From contig JAJDXG010000025.1 of assembly GCA_022823365.1 (NCBI GenBank), forward strand, positions 1 through 58,807: 58,807 nucleotides of DNA, given 5' to 3'. The number at the start of each line of letters is the position of its first letter. The stretch's first letter is position 1. A program made the translations under genes and the position numbers. This stretch comes from Gemmatimonadota bacterium. Lineage in GTDB: Bacteria > Gemmatimonadota > Gemmatimonadetes > Longimicrobiales > Gaopeijiaceae. The notes below the pieces were generated by a model. That model worked only from the letters and a program-made list of their open reading frames with translations, was not told the origin of the DNA and made no database searches. This document shows, one piece after another, positions 17,381 to 24,962 of this stretch.

Positions 17381-19183
17381 ATGGCCCTGACCTCCCTCGA
17401 CTGGATCGTGGTCGCGGTTTACGGCGCCGTGGTCCTCGCCATCGGGTTCGGCATGGCGCGGCGCGCGGGTGGCAGCGTCGAGAACTACTTCATCGCCGGG
17501 CGGTCCCTGCCGTGGTGGCTGGCGGGCACCTCCATCGCCGCGACCTGGTTCGCCAGCGACGCGCCCCTCGCCACCGCCGCACTGGTGCGGCAACAGGGCA
17601 TCTTCGGGAACTGGCTGTGGTGGTACGAGGCGGCCGGCATCCTCATGCTGACGTTCTTCTACGCCCGCCTGTGGCGCCGCGCCGGGGTGCTCACCGACGC
17701 CGAGGTGATCGAGATCCGCTACGGCGGGGCGCCCGCCCGCATCCTGCGCGGCTTTTCGGCGATCTACCAGGGATTCCTCCGCAACGCCGTCGTGATGGGC
17801 TGGGTCATGCTGGCGATGGTGAAGTTCAGCAGCGTCCTGCTGGGGTGGGACCCCGCCTTCACCCTGGCCGTCTGCGGCGGGCTCGCGCTCGCCTACACCG
17901 TGGCCTCGGGGCTCTGGGGCGTCGTGGTCACCGATCTGCTCCAGTTCATCGCCGGCATGCTGGGGGCGCTGACCCTGGCCGGCATCGTGCTGACCCGCTT
18001 CGGCGGCCCGGCCGCCATGGCCGAGGCCGTCCGGAACGTCCCACAAGCCCCTCCCGGCGCCCTCGACCTGGTGCCAACCGCGGCCAACGCGTCCTCGCTC
18101 GAGATCGTCTCCTTCGTCTGCCTCATCGGCATCCTCTGGCTGAGGAGCGGGCAGGGCGACGGGTACGTGGCTCAGCGCCTGTTCGCGACCCGGGACGAGC
18201 GCCAGGCGGTGAAGGCGTCGCTCTGGTTCGCCTTCGCCGGGACGGTCCTCCTTACATGGCCGTGGATCGTGGTCGGCCTCGGATCGCTGCTGGTCTTCCC
18301 GCCCGCGACCATGGACGCCGCGCTCGCCGCCGACCCCGAGCTCGCCTACCCCATGATGATCCGCGACCTGATGCCCGCGGGACTGAGGGGGCTGATGGTC
18401 GCGACCTTCCTGGCGGCCTTCATGAGCACCATGGACACCCACCTGTGCTGGGGCGCGTCGTACATGGTCAACGACGTGTACCGGCGCTTCATGCGCCCCG
18501 GCCGCTCCGAGCGCCACTACGTGGCCGCCTCCCGGGTCGCCGTGGTGCTGCTCGCCGGGGTGGCCGCGCTGGTTGCCTGGCAGATGGACTCCATCCAGCG
18601 CGGCTGGATCTACATCATCGAGATTTCCGCCGGCATCGCGCTGGTCTGGCTGCTCAGGTGGTACTGGTGGCGCGTCAACGCCTGGGCCGAGATCGCCGCC
18701 ATGGCCGGCTCGGTGGTGCTGGCCAACACCCGGGTGCTGCTCGGATTGATCGAGCCTGTGGTCCCCGGCGCCCTGCTCCAGGCCGTAGATGTCATGTACG
18801 CGCCCGGGATGGACCTGGTTCGCGGCGTACTCATCCTCATCATCTGTACCGTGCTCTGGGTGGCGGTCGCCCTGGCGACGAAGCCCGAGTCCGACGAAGT
18901 GCTGGACGGCTTCTACCGGAGGGTGCACCCGGGAGGCTGGTGGGACCGGGTCGCCCGCCGCACCGGCATCACCTCGAACGACCCGTCGGCCGGCCGCATG
19001 TGGATGGGTTTCCTGCTCGGGGCGCTCTTCGTCTACGCCAGCCTGCTCGGCGTCGGTTATCTTCTGACGGGCAAGGCCATCGCGGGCACGCTTCTTGTTG
19101 TGGTCTCGCTGGGCGCGGGGGCGCTGGCGGTGCGGAGCGCCCACGCCAACGCGGGCGATGCGCCGACACGAGCCGCCTCCTGA
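17381..19183 (+). CDS. Sodium:solute symporter (SSS family)
   Basis: The protein has 600 residues and about 13-14 transmembrane helices. The SSS signature regions are visible: SVENYFIAGRSLPWWLAGTSI near residues 30-50, ATWFASDAPLATAALVRQQG, VVTDLLQFIAGM, and a conserved AAFMSTMDTHLCWGASYMVNDVYRRF segment near 345-370. Members import sugars, amino acids, nucleosides or vitamins with sodium. Gene order (PIG-L deacetylase 89 bases upstream, GH4 glycosidase 103 bases downstream) points to a sugar or aminosugar product as substrate, which is inference. The C-terminus carries an extra cytoplasmic segment (VHPGGWWDRVARRTG) and a final helix, as in longer family members. Confidence 0.9.
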   Translation: MALTSLDWIVVAVYGAVVLAIGFGMARRAGGSVENYFIAGRSLPWWLAGTSIAATWFASDAPLATAALVRQQGIFGNWLWWYEAAGILMLTFFYARLWRRAGVLTDAEVIEIRYGGAPARILRGFSAIYQGFLRNAVVMGWVMLAMVKFSSVLLGWDPAFTLAVCGGLALAYTVASGLWGVVVTDLLQFIAGMLGALTLAGIVLTRFGGPAAMAEAVRNVPQAPPGALDLVPTAANASSLEIVSFVCLIGILWLRSGQGDGYVAQRLFATRDERQAVKASLWFAFAGTVLLTWPWIVVGLGSLLVFPPATMDAALAADPELAYPMMIRDLMPAGLRGLMVATFLAAFMSTMDTHLCWGASYMVNDVYRRFMRPGRSERHYVAASRVAVVLLAGVAALVAWQMDSIQRGWIYIIEISAGIALVWLLRWYWWRVNAWAEIAAMAGSVVLANTRVLLGLIEPVVPGALLQAVDVMYAPGMDLVRGVLILIICTVLWVAVALATKPESDEVLDGFYRRVHPGGWWDRVARRTGITSNDPSAGRMWMGFLLGALFVYASLLGVGYLLTGKAIAGTLLVVVSLGAGALAVRSAHANAGDAPTRAAS

Positions 19184-19286
19184 CCCGGGAGGTCGCCCGG
19201 TGAGGTGAACCGGCCCGCGAAGGGAGTCGGATTGAGAGAAGACCTCCCAGTGAGACGAGACCCAGCACAATGAAGGAAACCACCCA

Positions 19287-20807
19287 ATGAAGATCGTCCT
19301 GGTCGGCGCCGGAAGCCGCGAGTTCGGACCCGCCTCCATCCGCGACCTGCTGCTGAGCGACCCGCTCTGCGAGAACGGCCTCGACATCGTCCTCGTGGAC
19401 CTGGACGCCTCGGAGCTCCCCCGCATGCAGTGCTACGCGGAAGCCGTCGCCGGGCGCCTGGGCCGCTCGCCCCGGCTGTCCGTCACGACCCGCCTCGCCG
19501 ACGCGCTTCCGGGGGCGGACGCGGTCGTGATGGCCATCGAACTCGACCGCTACTTCTACTGGGCGCAGGACTTCCACATCCCGCGCACCTTCGGCTTCCC
19601 GCAGATTTACGGCGAGAACGGGGGCCCCGGCGGGCTCTTCCACGCGCTCCGCAACATGGGCCCATGCGTGGACGTCGCGCGCGCGATGGAAAGACACTGT
19701 CCGGACGCGTGGCTCCTCAACTACACCAACCCCCTCACCAAGCTGTGCGAGGCCCAGTCCAGGCTCACGGACGTGCGCGTGGTGGGGCTCTGCCACGGGG
19801 TCTTTCACGGCATCGAGCAGATGGCGCGTATCCTCGGCGTCCCAACCGGACATCTCGACGCCCGGGCCAGCGGCATCAACCACTTCACCTGGTTCGAGTC
19901 GGTGCACGACCGCGAAACCGGCGAGGACCTCTATCCCCGCCTGAAGGAGCGCGAACGCGAGGCCCATCTTCTGCACGACTGGGACGAGATCGCCCTCAGC
20001 CGCATCCTCTTCCGCGTATTCGGGCGCTTCCCGAGCCCCGGCGCCAATCACATCGGCGAATACCTGGGATGGGCGCAGGAATTCCTCGGCAGCAGCGTCG
20101 TGCAGTTCTTCTACGACCCCGTCGAGGGCGCGCCCTGGGAGACCGGCGAGGTGCCGACCTGGATCTACAACCTCGCCGACCATCCCACCGACATGCCCGC
20201 GTTTCCGGGCGGCCCGGTGCCCCGAATGAAGCCGACCCGGGAGCAAAGGGCAGCGGCGGCCGAGGCGCGGGCGGCGCGCGCGGAAGGAGAACCCGGCAAT
20301 GCGGACGAAGCCTCCGGGCGCGGGCATGAGGGATCCGGGAACGACGCCGGCGGATCCCGGGCCGACGCATCGCCGGGAAACGGATCCGTCTCATCGGCTG
20401 GACTGGACTTCCCCGGCCCTCTGACCCCGTCCGGGGAACTGGCCGTCCCGCTCCTCGAGGGCATCCTCTGCGGAGTCGACACCTATCTCGACGCGGTCAA
20501 CATCCCCAACCAGGGCCATGTCCCCGGCCTCCCCCAGGGCTCGGTCGTAGAGGTGCCGGCGCGCGTTTACGCAAGCGGGCTCCATCCCCGGAAGATGCAG
20601 CGCTTGCCCGAGGGAATCCTGTCGCTGCTGCGCACCCAGACCAGCATCCATCAGCTCCTCGTGGATGCCTTCGACACAGGCTCGCGAGGAGCACTGCTCC
20701 AGGCGCTGATGCTCGATCCCACGACCCATTCCTACCGCGCCGCGGTCAACCTCATCAACGAGATGTTCCGCGTGCAGGGGGATGTGCTGCCGGAGATGGA
20801 GTGGTAG
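19287..20807 (+). CDS. Glycoside hydrolase family 4 (NAD- and metal-dependent) with a low-complexity insertion
   Basis: The protein has 506 residues. The Rossmann start MKIVLVGAGSREFGPASIRD binds NAD. NYTNPL near residue 145, GLCHG with Cys169 and INHF with His199 match the GH4 metal-binding Cys and His. GH4 enzymes cleave alpha- or beta-glycosides by a redox-elimination mechanism. Residues about 316-373 are a Gly/Ala/Ser/Asp/Glu-rich insert absent from ordinary family members and probably a disordered loop. The domain then resumes (GELAVPLLEGIL). The start at 19287 has AAGGAAA upstream. The gene overlaps the DUF2007 gene. Cytoplasmic hydrolysis of the sugar imported by the neighbouring symporter is likely. 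Confidence 0.88.
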   Translation: MKIVLVGAGSREFGPASIRDLLLSDPLCENGLDIVLVDLDASELPRMQCYAEAVAGRLGRSPRLSVTTRLADALPGADAVVMAIELDRYFYWAQDFHIPRTFGFPQIYGENGGPGGLFHALRNMGPCVDVARAMERHCPDAWLLNYTNPLTKLCEAQSRLTDVRVVGLCHGVFHGIEQMARILGVPTGHLDARASGINHFTWFESVHDRETGEDLYPRLKEREREAHLLHDWDEIALSRILFRVFGRFPSPGANHIGEYLGWAQEFLGSSVVQFFYDPVEGAPWETGEVPTWIYNLADHPTDMPAFPGGPVPRMKPTREQRAAAAEARAARAEGEPGNADEASGRGHEGSGNDAGGSRADASPGNGSVSSAGLDFPGPLTPSGELAVPLLEGILCGVDTYLDAVNIPNQGHVPGLPQGSVVEVPARVYASGLHPRKMQRLPEGILSLLRTQTSIHQLLVDAFDTGSRGALLQALMLDPTTHSYRAAVNLINEMFRVQGDVLPEMEW

Positions 20808-21058
20808 TGCGCCCCCCCTATCGGCGCAGCCTTCATCACGACGTCGCGGTGGTCCGCACCTTCAGCTACCGCTACCAGGGCGAAGTGGCGCGCGCCGTCC
20901 TCGACGCGGCGGGCATCCCCTGCGTGCTGCAGGTCGACGATTCCGGAGGCTCCGAGATCGGCATGGCGTTCGCGAATCCGGCCCGGCTGCTGGTCAGGGT
21001 CGAGGATCTGGAGCAGGCGGAGGAGCTGCTCGTCACCCCCGACGGAAGCAAGCCGTGA
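20801..21058 (+). CDS. DUF2007-type small signal-transducing-like protein
   Basis: The protein has 85 residues from GTG 20801; a GTG at 20807 is also possible. The sequence VVRTFSYRYQGEVARAVLDAAGIPCVLQVDD, then RLLVRVEDLEQAEELL, follows the DUF2007 pattern in which an alpha-beta ferredoxin-like fold ends in a V-x-x-x-D-x-x-x-A-x-x-x-L helix. The function of DUF2007 is not established; the family is often called putative signal transducing. The gene overlaps the end of the GH4 gene by 7 bases and the next start by 4 bases, so it is translationally coupled to both. Confidence 0.8.
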   Translation: MVVRPPYRRSLHHDVAVVRTFSYRYQGEVARAVLDAAGIPCVLQVDDSGGSEIGMAFANPARLLVRVEDLEQAEELLVTPDGSKP

Positions 21059-21540
21059 CGGAGCCAGCCGAAGACGGACCAGGCCCTGCCCACGTTCTCA
21101 CGCTCGAGCGCCTGATCGATGCCCCGGTCGAGAACGTCTGGCGCTGCTGGACAGAGCCGGAGCTCCTCGAGCAGTGGTTCTGCCCGAAGCCCTGGTACGT
21201 CACCGACGCCCGCATCGCACTTGAACCCGGGGGCGAGTTCTCGCTGGTGATGAACGGTCCGGACGGCGAGAGATTCGAGGAGATGGGGGTCGTGCTGGAG
21301 GTCGAGCCGATGCGCCAGCTGAAGACCACCGATGCCTTCCGGCCCGGCTGGATCCCGACCGGACGCGCCTTCATGGTCGCCGAGGTGCTCGTGGAGGACG
21401 CGGGCGATGGCCGGACCCGCTACACCGCGAACGCGATGCACTGGAATGAGGAGGCTCTCAAGGAGCACGAGCGGATGGGCTTCCACGAGGGCTGGGGCAT
21501 GGCTGCGGACCAGCTGGAGGCGCTCGCCGGATCGCTCTGA
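21055..21540 (+). CDS. SRPBCC / AHSA1-domain protein
   Basis: The protein has 161 residues from GTG 21055, overlapping the preceding stop as GTGA. It contains LTLERLIDAPVENVWRCWTEPELLEQWFCP, the standard AHSA1-like opening of a START/SRPBCC fold, then EPGGEFSLVMNGPDGERFEEMGVVLEVEPM and a C-terminal helix (EEALKEHERMGFHEGWGMAADQLEALA). Such proteins bind hydrophobic ligands or act in polyketide- and toxin-related chemistry. Here it is the last gene of the deacetylase-symporter-GH4 run and has no obvious catalytic residues. The convergent glycosyltransferase gene ends 54 bases away. Confidence 0.87.
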   Translation: MTEPAEDGPGPAHVLTLERLIDAPVENVWRCWTEPELLEQWFCPKPWYVTDARIALEPGGEFSLVMNGPDGERFEEMGVVLEVEPMRQLKTTDAFRPGWIPTGRAFMVAEVLVEDAGDGRTRYTANAMHWNEEALKEHERMGFHEGWGMAADQLEALAGSL

Positions 21541-21594
21541 GGCAAGTCGCGCTGAGGTCAGTCGGCCGGACTTCTACCCGCACCGGATGGGCAT

Positions 21595-22317
21595 CTACCG
21601 CACAGGCCGGGCGTACCAGCCTGCCCAAGCGCCCTTCCAGCGCCGGAAAAGCGCGATGAAGAGCGGGTTGGTCCAGACCAGCGTCTTCCACAGGGGCCAC
21701 TCGTCGAAGCGGCGACTGGAGGGTCTGACGCGCGGCGCCCGGATCAGCCGGACCGTACGCCCCGTCTTCCGGGCGAGCCTCCTCAGGCTGCCGTAGAAGT
21801 CGGTGTCCTCGCCCATCCAGACCTCCTCCGGGTAACCTCTCACTTCCTCGAACGCGGACCTGCGGCAGAACTGGGTAGCCCCCTGTACCAGCGGGATCAC
21901 CGCAGCCAGCACCCGCCACGCCCGCAGATGCAGCCGGACAACCAGGCGCCGCGGATGGTGCTCGGTGTCCACGCCGCCACCGATGCATCGCGTATCGCGC
22001 ATGGTCTCGTGGATGACTTCGAGGAGGGTGCACGGGATGTGAACGTCCGCATCTACGAAGACCAGCACCTCGCCCGACGCGTGGCGCGCCCCGGCGTTGC
22101 GCGCGCGGCCGATGCTCCGGACGGGCTCGTGGACCACGGTCGCGCCCCCGTCCCGTGCTACGGCCGCGGTCTGGTCGGTGCTGTTGTTGTCGACGACGAT
22201 GGTCTCGACGCTCGCGCCGCATTGAGCGCGGACGTGATCCGCGGCGGCCCGGATGGAGTCGAGGGTGGCCGGGAGCCATGCCTCCTCGTTATGGGCGGGG
22301 ACGATGACGGAGATCAT
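21595..22317 (-). CDS. Family 2 glycosyltransferase (GT-A fold)
   Basis: The protein has 240 residues. MISVIVPAHNEEAWLPATLDS at the start is the classical GT2 nucleotide-binding strand and loop. VDNNSTDQT, then GRARNAGARHASGEVLVFVDADVHIP, supplies the D-x-D motif for metal-UDP or other nucleotide-sugar binding, and EDTDFYGSLRR is the catalytic-base region (E-D). No membrane anchor is obvious beyond a hydrophobic segment near residues 135-150. It probably transfers a sugar in envelope or lipid-linked glycan assembly. The gene stands alone between a convergent operon and a small lipoprotein pair. Confidence 0.87.
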   Translation of the reverse strand: MISVIVPAHNEEAWLPATLDSIRAAADHVRAQCGASVETIVVDNNSTDQTAAVARDGGATVVHEPVRSIGRARNAGARHASGEVLVFVDADVHIPCTLLEVIHETMRDTRCIGGGVDTEHHPRRLVVRLHLRAWRVLAAVIPLVQGATQFCRRSAFEEVRGYPEEVWMGEDTDFYGSLRRLARKTGRTVRLIRAPRVRPSSRRFDEWPLWKTLVWTNPLFIALFRRWKGAWAGWYARPVR

Positions 22318-22397
22318 CGCACGCTCCGGCCCTCAGGTCGCCATGGCTCGAAGACCTGACCCGGACGTGGCCCGGGCCCGGCTCCGCAAGCCGCCGC

Positions 22398-22790
22398 TCA
22401 GACTCCCGCCTGGCGGCTCGCCGACATCTCGCGGGGACAATGCAGAGCGACCGCGTCGACGTTGCGCTCCATCCCGCCATAGGGGATGGGGGGCGAGGAC
22501 AACACCGCCAGGTTCTCCTCGGACGTGAACCGGAGGTGGATGGCATTGGCGCCGTAATCGCCGGCGTCCTCGCGCAGGCTGTTCCGGAGGCCGCCGTAGG
22601 TGAAGTGCCAGTTCCGCTTGGCGAAGAGGAGCGCGATCCGCTCACAGTCCTCGGGAATCTCGTCGCCGGGCTGGAAGATGTGGACCTCCTCCGTCGGGAC
22701 CGGGTGCGCGGAGCGGTCCATGAGCACGTAATGGGGTGCGTTGACACAGGAGGAGACGAACAGGACGGCGGCGGCGGCGGTCTTGTTCAT
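22398..22790 (-). CDS. Small lipoprotein, paralogue of its upstream neighbour
   Basis: The protein has 130 residues from ATG 22790. The signal MNKTAAAAVLFVSSC gives Cys15 as the lipidation site. The body reads VLMDRSAHPVPTEEVHIFQPGDEIPEDCERIALLFA, then GDYGANAIHLRFTSE. It ends after a short basic tail. The GANAIHL element, with an ERIALL helix, resembles small outer-membrane lipoproteins of the DUF4156/YbjQ-like sort, an analogy only. It overlaps the preceding gene by 4 bases (ATGA), indicating coupled synthesis. Function unknown. Confidence 0.75.
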   Translation of the reverse strand: MNKTAAAAVLFVSSCVNAPHYVLMDRSAHPVPTEEVHIFQPGDEIPEDCERIALLFAKRNWHFTYGGLRNSLREDAGDYGANAIHLRFTSEENLAVLSSPPIPYGGMERNVDAVALHCPREMSASRQAGV

Positions 22791-23194
22791 GAAGCCTCGC
22801 TCTGCCCCGTCTCGCCCAGGCAATAGAGCGCGAAGGCTCGTGCGTCCCGTCCCCGCCGGACCCCCAGGAGGTATCGTGCATCCCTGATCTCGGTCACCTC
22901 CGTGTCCTGCCAGTTCCCCGCCTCCGACATGATCTGGATGTGGATCGCGTTGGCGCCCAGTCGGCCCGCTTCCTTGCGGAGCTCGTGCAGCAGATCGCCG
23001 AAATCGCGCCCCATGTCTCCGGCGGCGGCCAGGAGCGCCATCCGCTCGCAGCCCTCGGGAACCTCGTCGTCGGGCAGGAAAACGGTGACTTCCTCCAGCG
23101 GAACGGGATGGTCCGAACGGTCCACCAGAACCGCGCGCTTTACGCCGATGCAGGCGGTACTCACGAGGAGCGCCGCTACCGCAATCTTCTTCAT
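22787..23194 (-). CDS. Small lipoprotein, first of a paralogous pair
   Basis: The protein has 135 residues from ATG 23194; an in-frame ATG at 23212 would add MGEPAL and is not excluded. The signal MKKIAVAALLVSTAC gives Cys15. The body parallels that of the downstream protein: VLVDRSDHPVPLEEVTVFLPDDEVPEGCERMALLAA and RLGANAIHIQIMSEA. The two share the order VDRSxHPVPxEEV, PxDE-P-C-ER-ALL, GANAIH, and thus arose by tandem duplication. No enzymatic motif is seen. The pair ends convergently far from the barrel gene at 23283 with 88 bases between. Confidence 0.75.
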   Translation of the reverse strand: MKKIAVAALLVSTACIGVKRAVLVDRSDHPVPLEEVTVFLPDDEVPEGCERMALLAAAGDMGRDFGDLLHELRKEAGRLGANAIHIQIMSEAGNWQDTEVTEIRDARYLLGVRRGRDARAFALYCLGETGQSEAS

Positions 23195-23282
23195 CAGGGC
23201 TGGCTCTCCCATCGCCGGGACCTCGTCTATGCCCTTTCATACAGGCGCCTGCGTCTGCGGGTCCGCCGGCAACCCCGGAGTC

Positions 23283-24836
23283 TCAGCGAATGGGCACCCG
23301 GATCCAGATCTGATGGGTCAACACGGTGACATCCTGGAGGGTCAGCGCGCCCCGGGGCGCGGCGATGAAGTCCGGGGACGCCGGGGCCGCAGCGGCCATC
23401 TCCTCCTGGACGAAGAAGTTATCGATGCCCGGAAAACCGGTGCCCGACGTGATGCGGGTGCTCGAGTGCAACTCGAAGTCTCCGGTGCGGAAGTGGACCC
23501 CGAACGTGGGCGTCCACTCGGTCCAGGCCTCGTCCTGATCGCGAGAAGTGGCCTCGACATGGTCGTCCTGCTCCAGGTGATAGGCGTAGGACCGCGCCTC
23601 CAGACCCAACTGGAAGCCGAACCTGTCGTAACGCTGTGAGATCCCGGACCGCAGGACGACGTTGGAGAAGGTGAAGTGGTTCTCGATCGTCATGTCGCCG
23701 ATTTCGAGAATTCCTCCGGGCGTTTCCATGCGACTATCGGCCTCCTGCCAGGTGTGGCTCCAGATGGGCTGGTACGCGACGTCGATGCCGAAGGAGGTCG
23801 ACTTCAGGTGGCGCCCGATGCCGAAGCCCATTTCGGAGGCCCAGGTCGTCCCGGGATCGCGCGGGATGTTCTGGATCTCGTAGTTGGGGATCTTGGGATG
23901 CGACTTGCGGTTCGCTGTCAGGGTCGCGCCGATGCGCCATCCTTCCGCCCCCAACTGCCGGTCCCACTCGAGGTGCCCGCCCAGAGTGCGGGTCTTGTCC
24001 TCGTTGAGCTCCTCCCGGAACTCGAATGTGGGTTCCCAGGTGACGGTGTCCCGGGCGACGACGTCGGTGTAGTGCACCTCGTGCTCCATCGAGACGCGGT
24101 TGTGGATGAGCGTGAAGCCGATGCGGTCGCGTTCTCCATCGCGGAAGACGCCCGCCCGCAGGTCGGTGACGGCGCCCTGCTGGTCGATGCGGTCGGCTCC
24201 CGCGTAGAGCTGGTCCACCCCGGTCATCATGTTCAGACCCGCCCGGAAGACGGCGAGTCCCACCGACCAGTTCGAGTCGGCCAGCTTCCGGCCGATGGCC
24301 GCGCGCCCGTACAGATTGCGCGCCGACCGCTCCGACAGCCGGGAAACCCTCGGAGCGGGCCAGGGCTCGATCCAGAAGCGGGGCTCCGTCCGGCCACTCA
24401 ACTGCTGGAGCGCGACCGATGCCCCACCGAACCAGTCGCCGTCGCGCAGGAGGCCCGTGAAGGGGAAGGTCTTCCCACCGCCCCCCTCGTCGGACACGCC
24501 GAAGAAGGTCGGAGCTCCGATGATGACGGGCTCCCGGACGAACGAACCTTTTGCGGGATTCGACCACAGGTCTGCGACCGAGTCGTCCACGGCGATGGTC
24601 GTGCCGGCCATCCCCAGAGTCTCCGACGGGACCGTGAGAAACTGGTCGCCGCTCGCGACCGGGACGGTGCGGATGGGGATCAGTTGGGCGCTGAGATGGG
24701 AAGGTGCCAGGAACAGGCACCCAAGGAGCGCGATGAGACCGGAAATGACGGACAATCGCCGCAATATTCCGGGTATATTCTGGTTTCGCCAATACGCTCC
24801 CGCATCGCTATTGCGAGACTTAATCAGACCAATCAT
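23283..24836 (-). CDS. OmpP1/FadL-like or PorV-like outer-membrane beta-barrel protein
   Basis: The protein has 517 residues from ATG 24836, chosen because GGAGG lies nine bases upstream; ATG 24845 abuts that GGAGG. A signal region (LIALLGCLFLAPSHLSAQ) precedes TLGMAGTTIAVDDSVADLWSNPA. The G-M-A-G-T-x-x-A-x-x-D-x-x-x-x-x-x-N-P-A pattern is shared by OmpP1/FadL and PorV barrels. Alternating aromatic/polar strands run to the end, which finishes in WIRVPIR rather than a canonical aromatic C-terminus. It would sit in the outer membrane. Ligand unknown; no other secretion gene is adjacent. The long N-terminal stretch before the signal core is unusual. Confidence 0.82.
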   Translation of the reverse strand: MIGLIKSRNSDAGAYWRNQNIPGILRRLSVISGLIALLGCLFLAPSHLSAQLIPIRTVPVASGDQFLTVPSETLGMAGTTIAVDDSVADLWSNPAKGSFVREPVIIGAPTFFGVSDEGGGGKTFPFTGLLRDGDWFGGASVALQQLSGRTEPRFWIEPWPAPRVSRLSERSARNLYGRAAIGRKLADSNWSVGLAVFRAGLNMMTGVDQLYAGADRIDQQGAVTDLRAGVFRDGERDRIGFTLIHNRVSMEHEVHYTDVVARDTVTWEPTFEFREELNEDKTRTLGGHLEWDRQLGAEGWRIGATLTANRKSHPKIPNYEIQNIPRDPGTTWASEMGFGIGRHLKSTSFGIDVAYQPIWSHTWQEADSRMETPGGILEIGDMTIENHFTFSNVVLRSGISQRYDRFGFQLGLEARSYAYHLEQDDHVEATSRDQDEAWTEWTPTFGVHFRTGDFELHSSTRITSGTGFPGIDNFFVQEEMAAAAPASPDFIAAPRGALTLQDVTVLTHQIWIRVPIR

Positions 24837-24962
24837 GCGAGACATCCTCCCTCACCCTTCTGAAATGGATCGATCCGCGGTGAGCCGCGGCGTGTATCCA
24901 GAGAGCGACTGGAAAGCCCGGTTTGTGACGAATGGCGGGCGTGAGGATGTAGGGGTGGGACG

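Noticed and set aside
17228-19426. 732-codon minus-strand frame opposite the symporter gene
   Set aside because: Composition (many G, H, D, Q) lacks hydrophobic helices or motifs; the plus strand encodes a full symporter.
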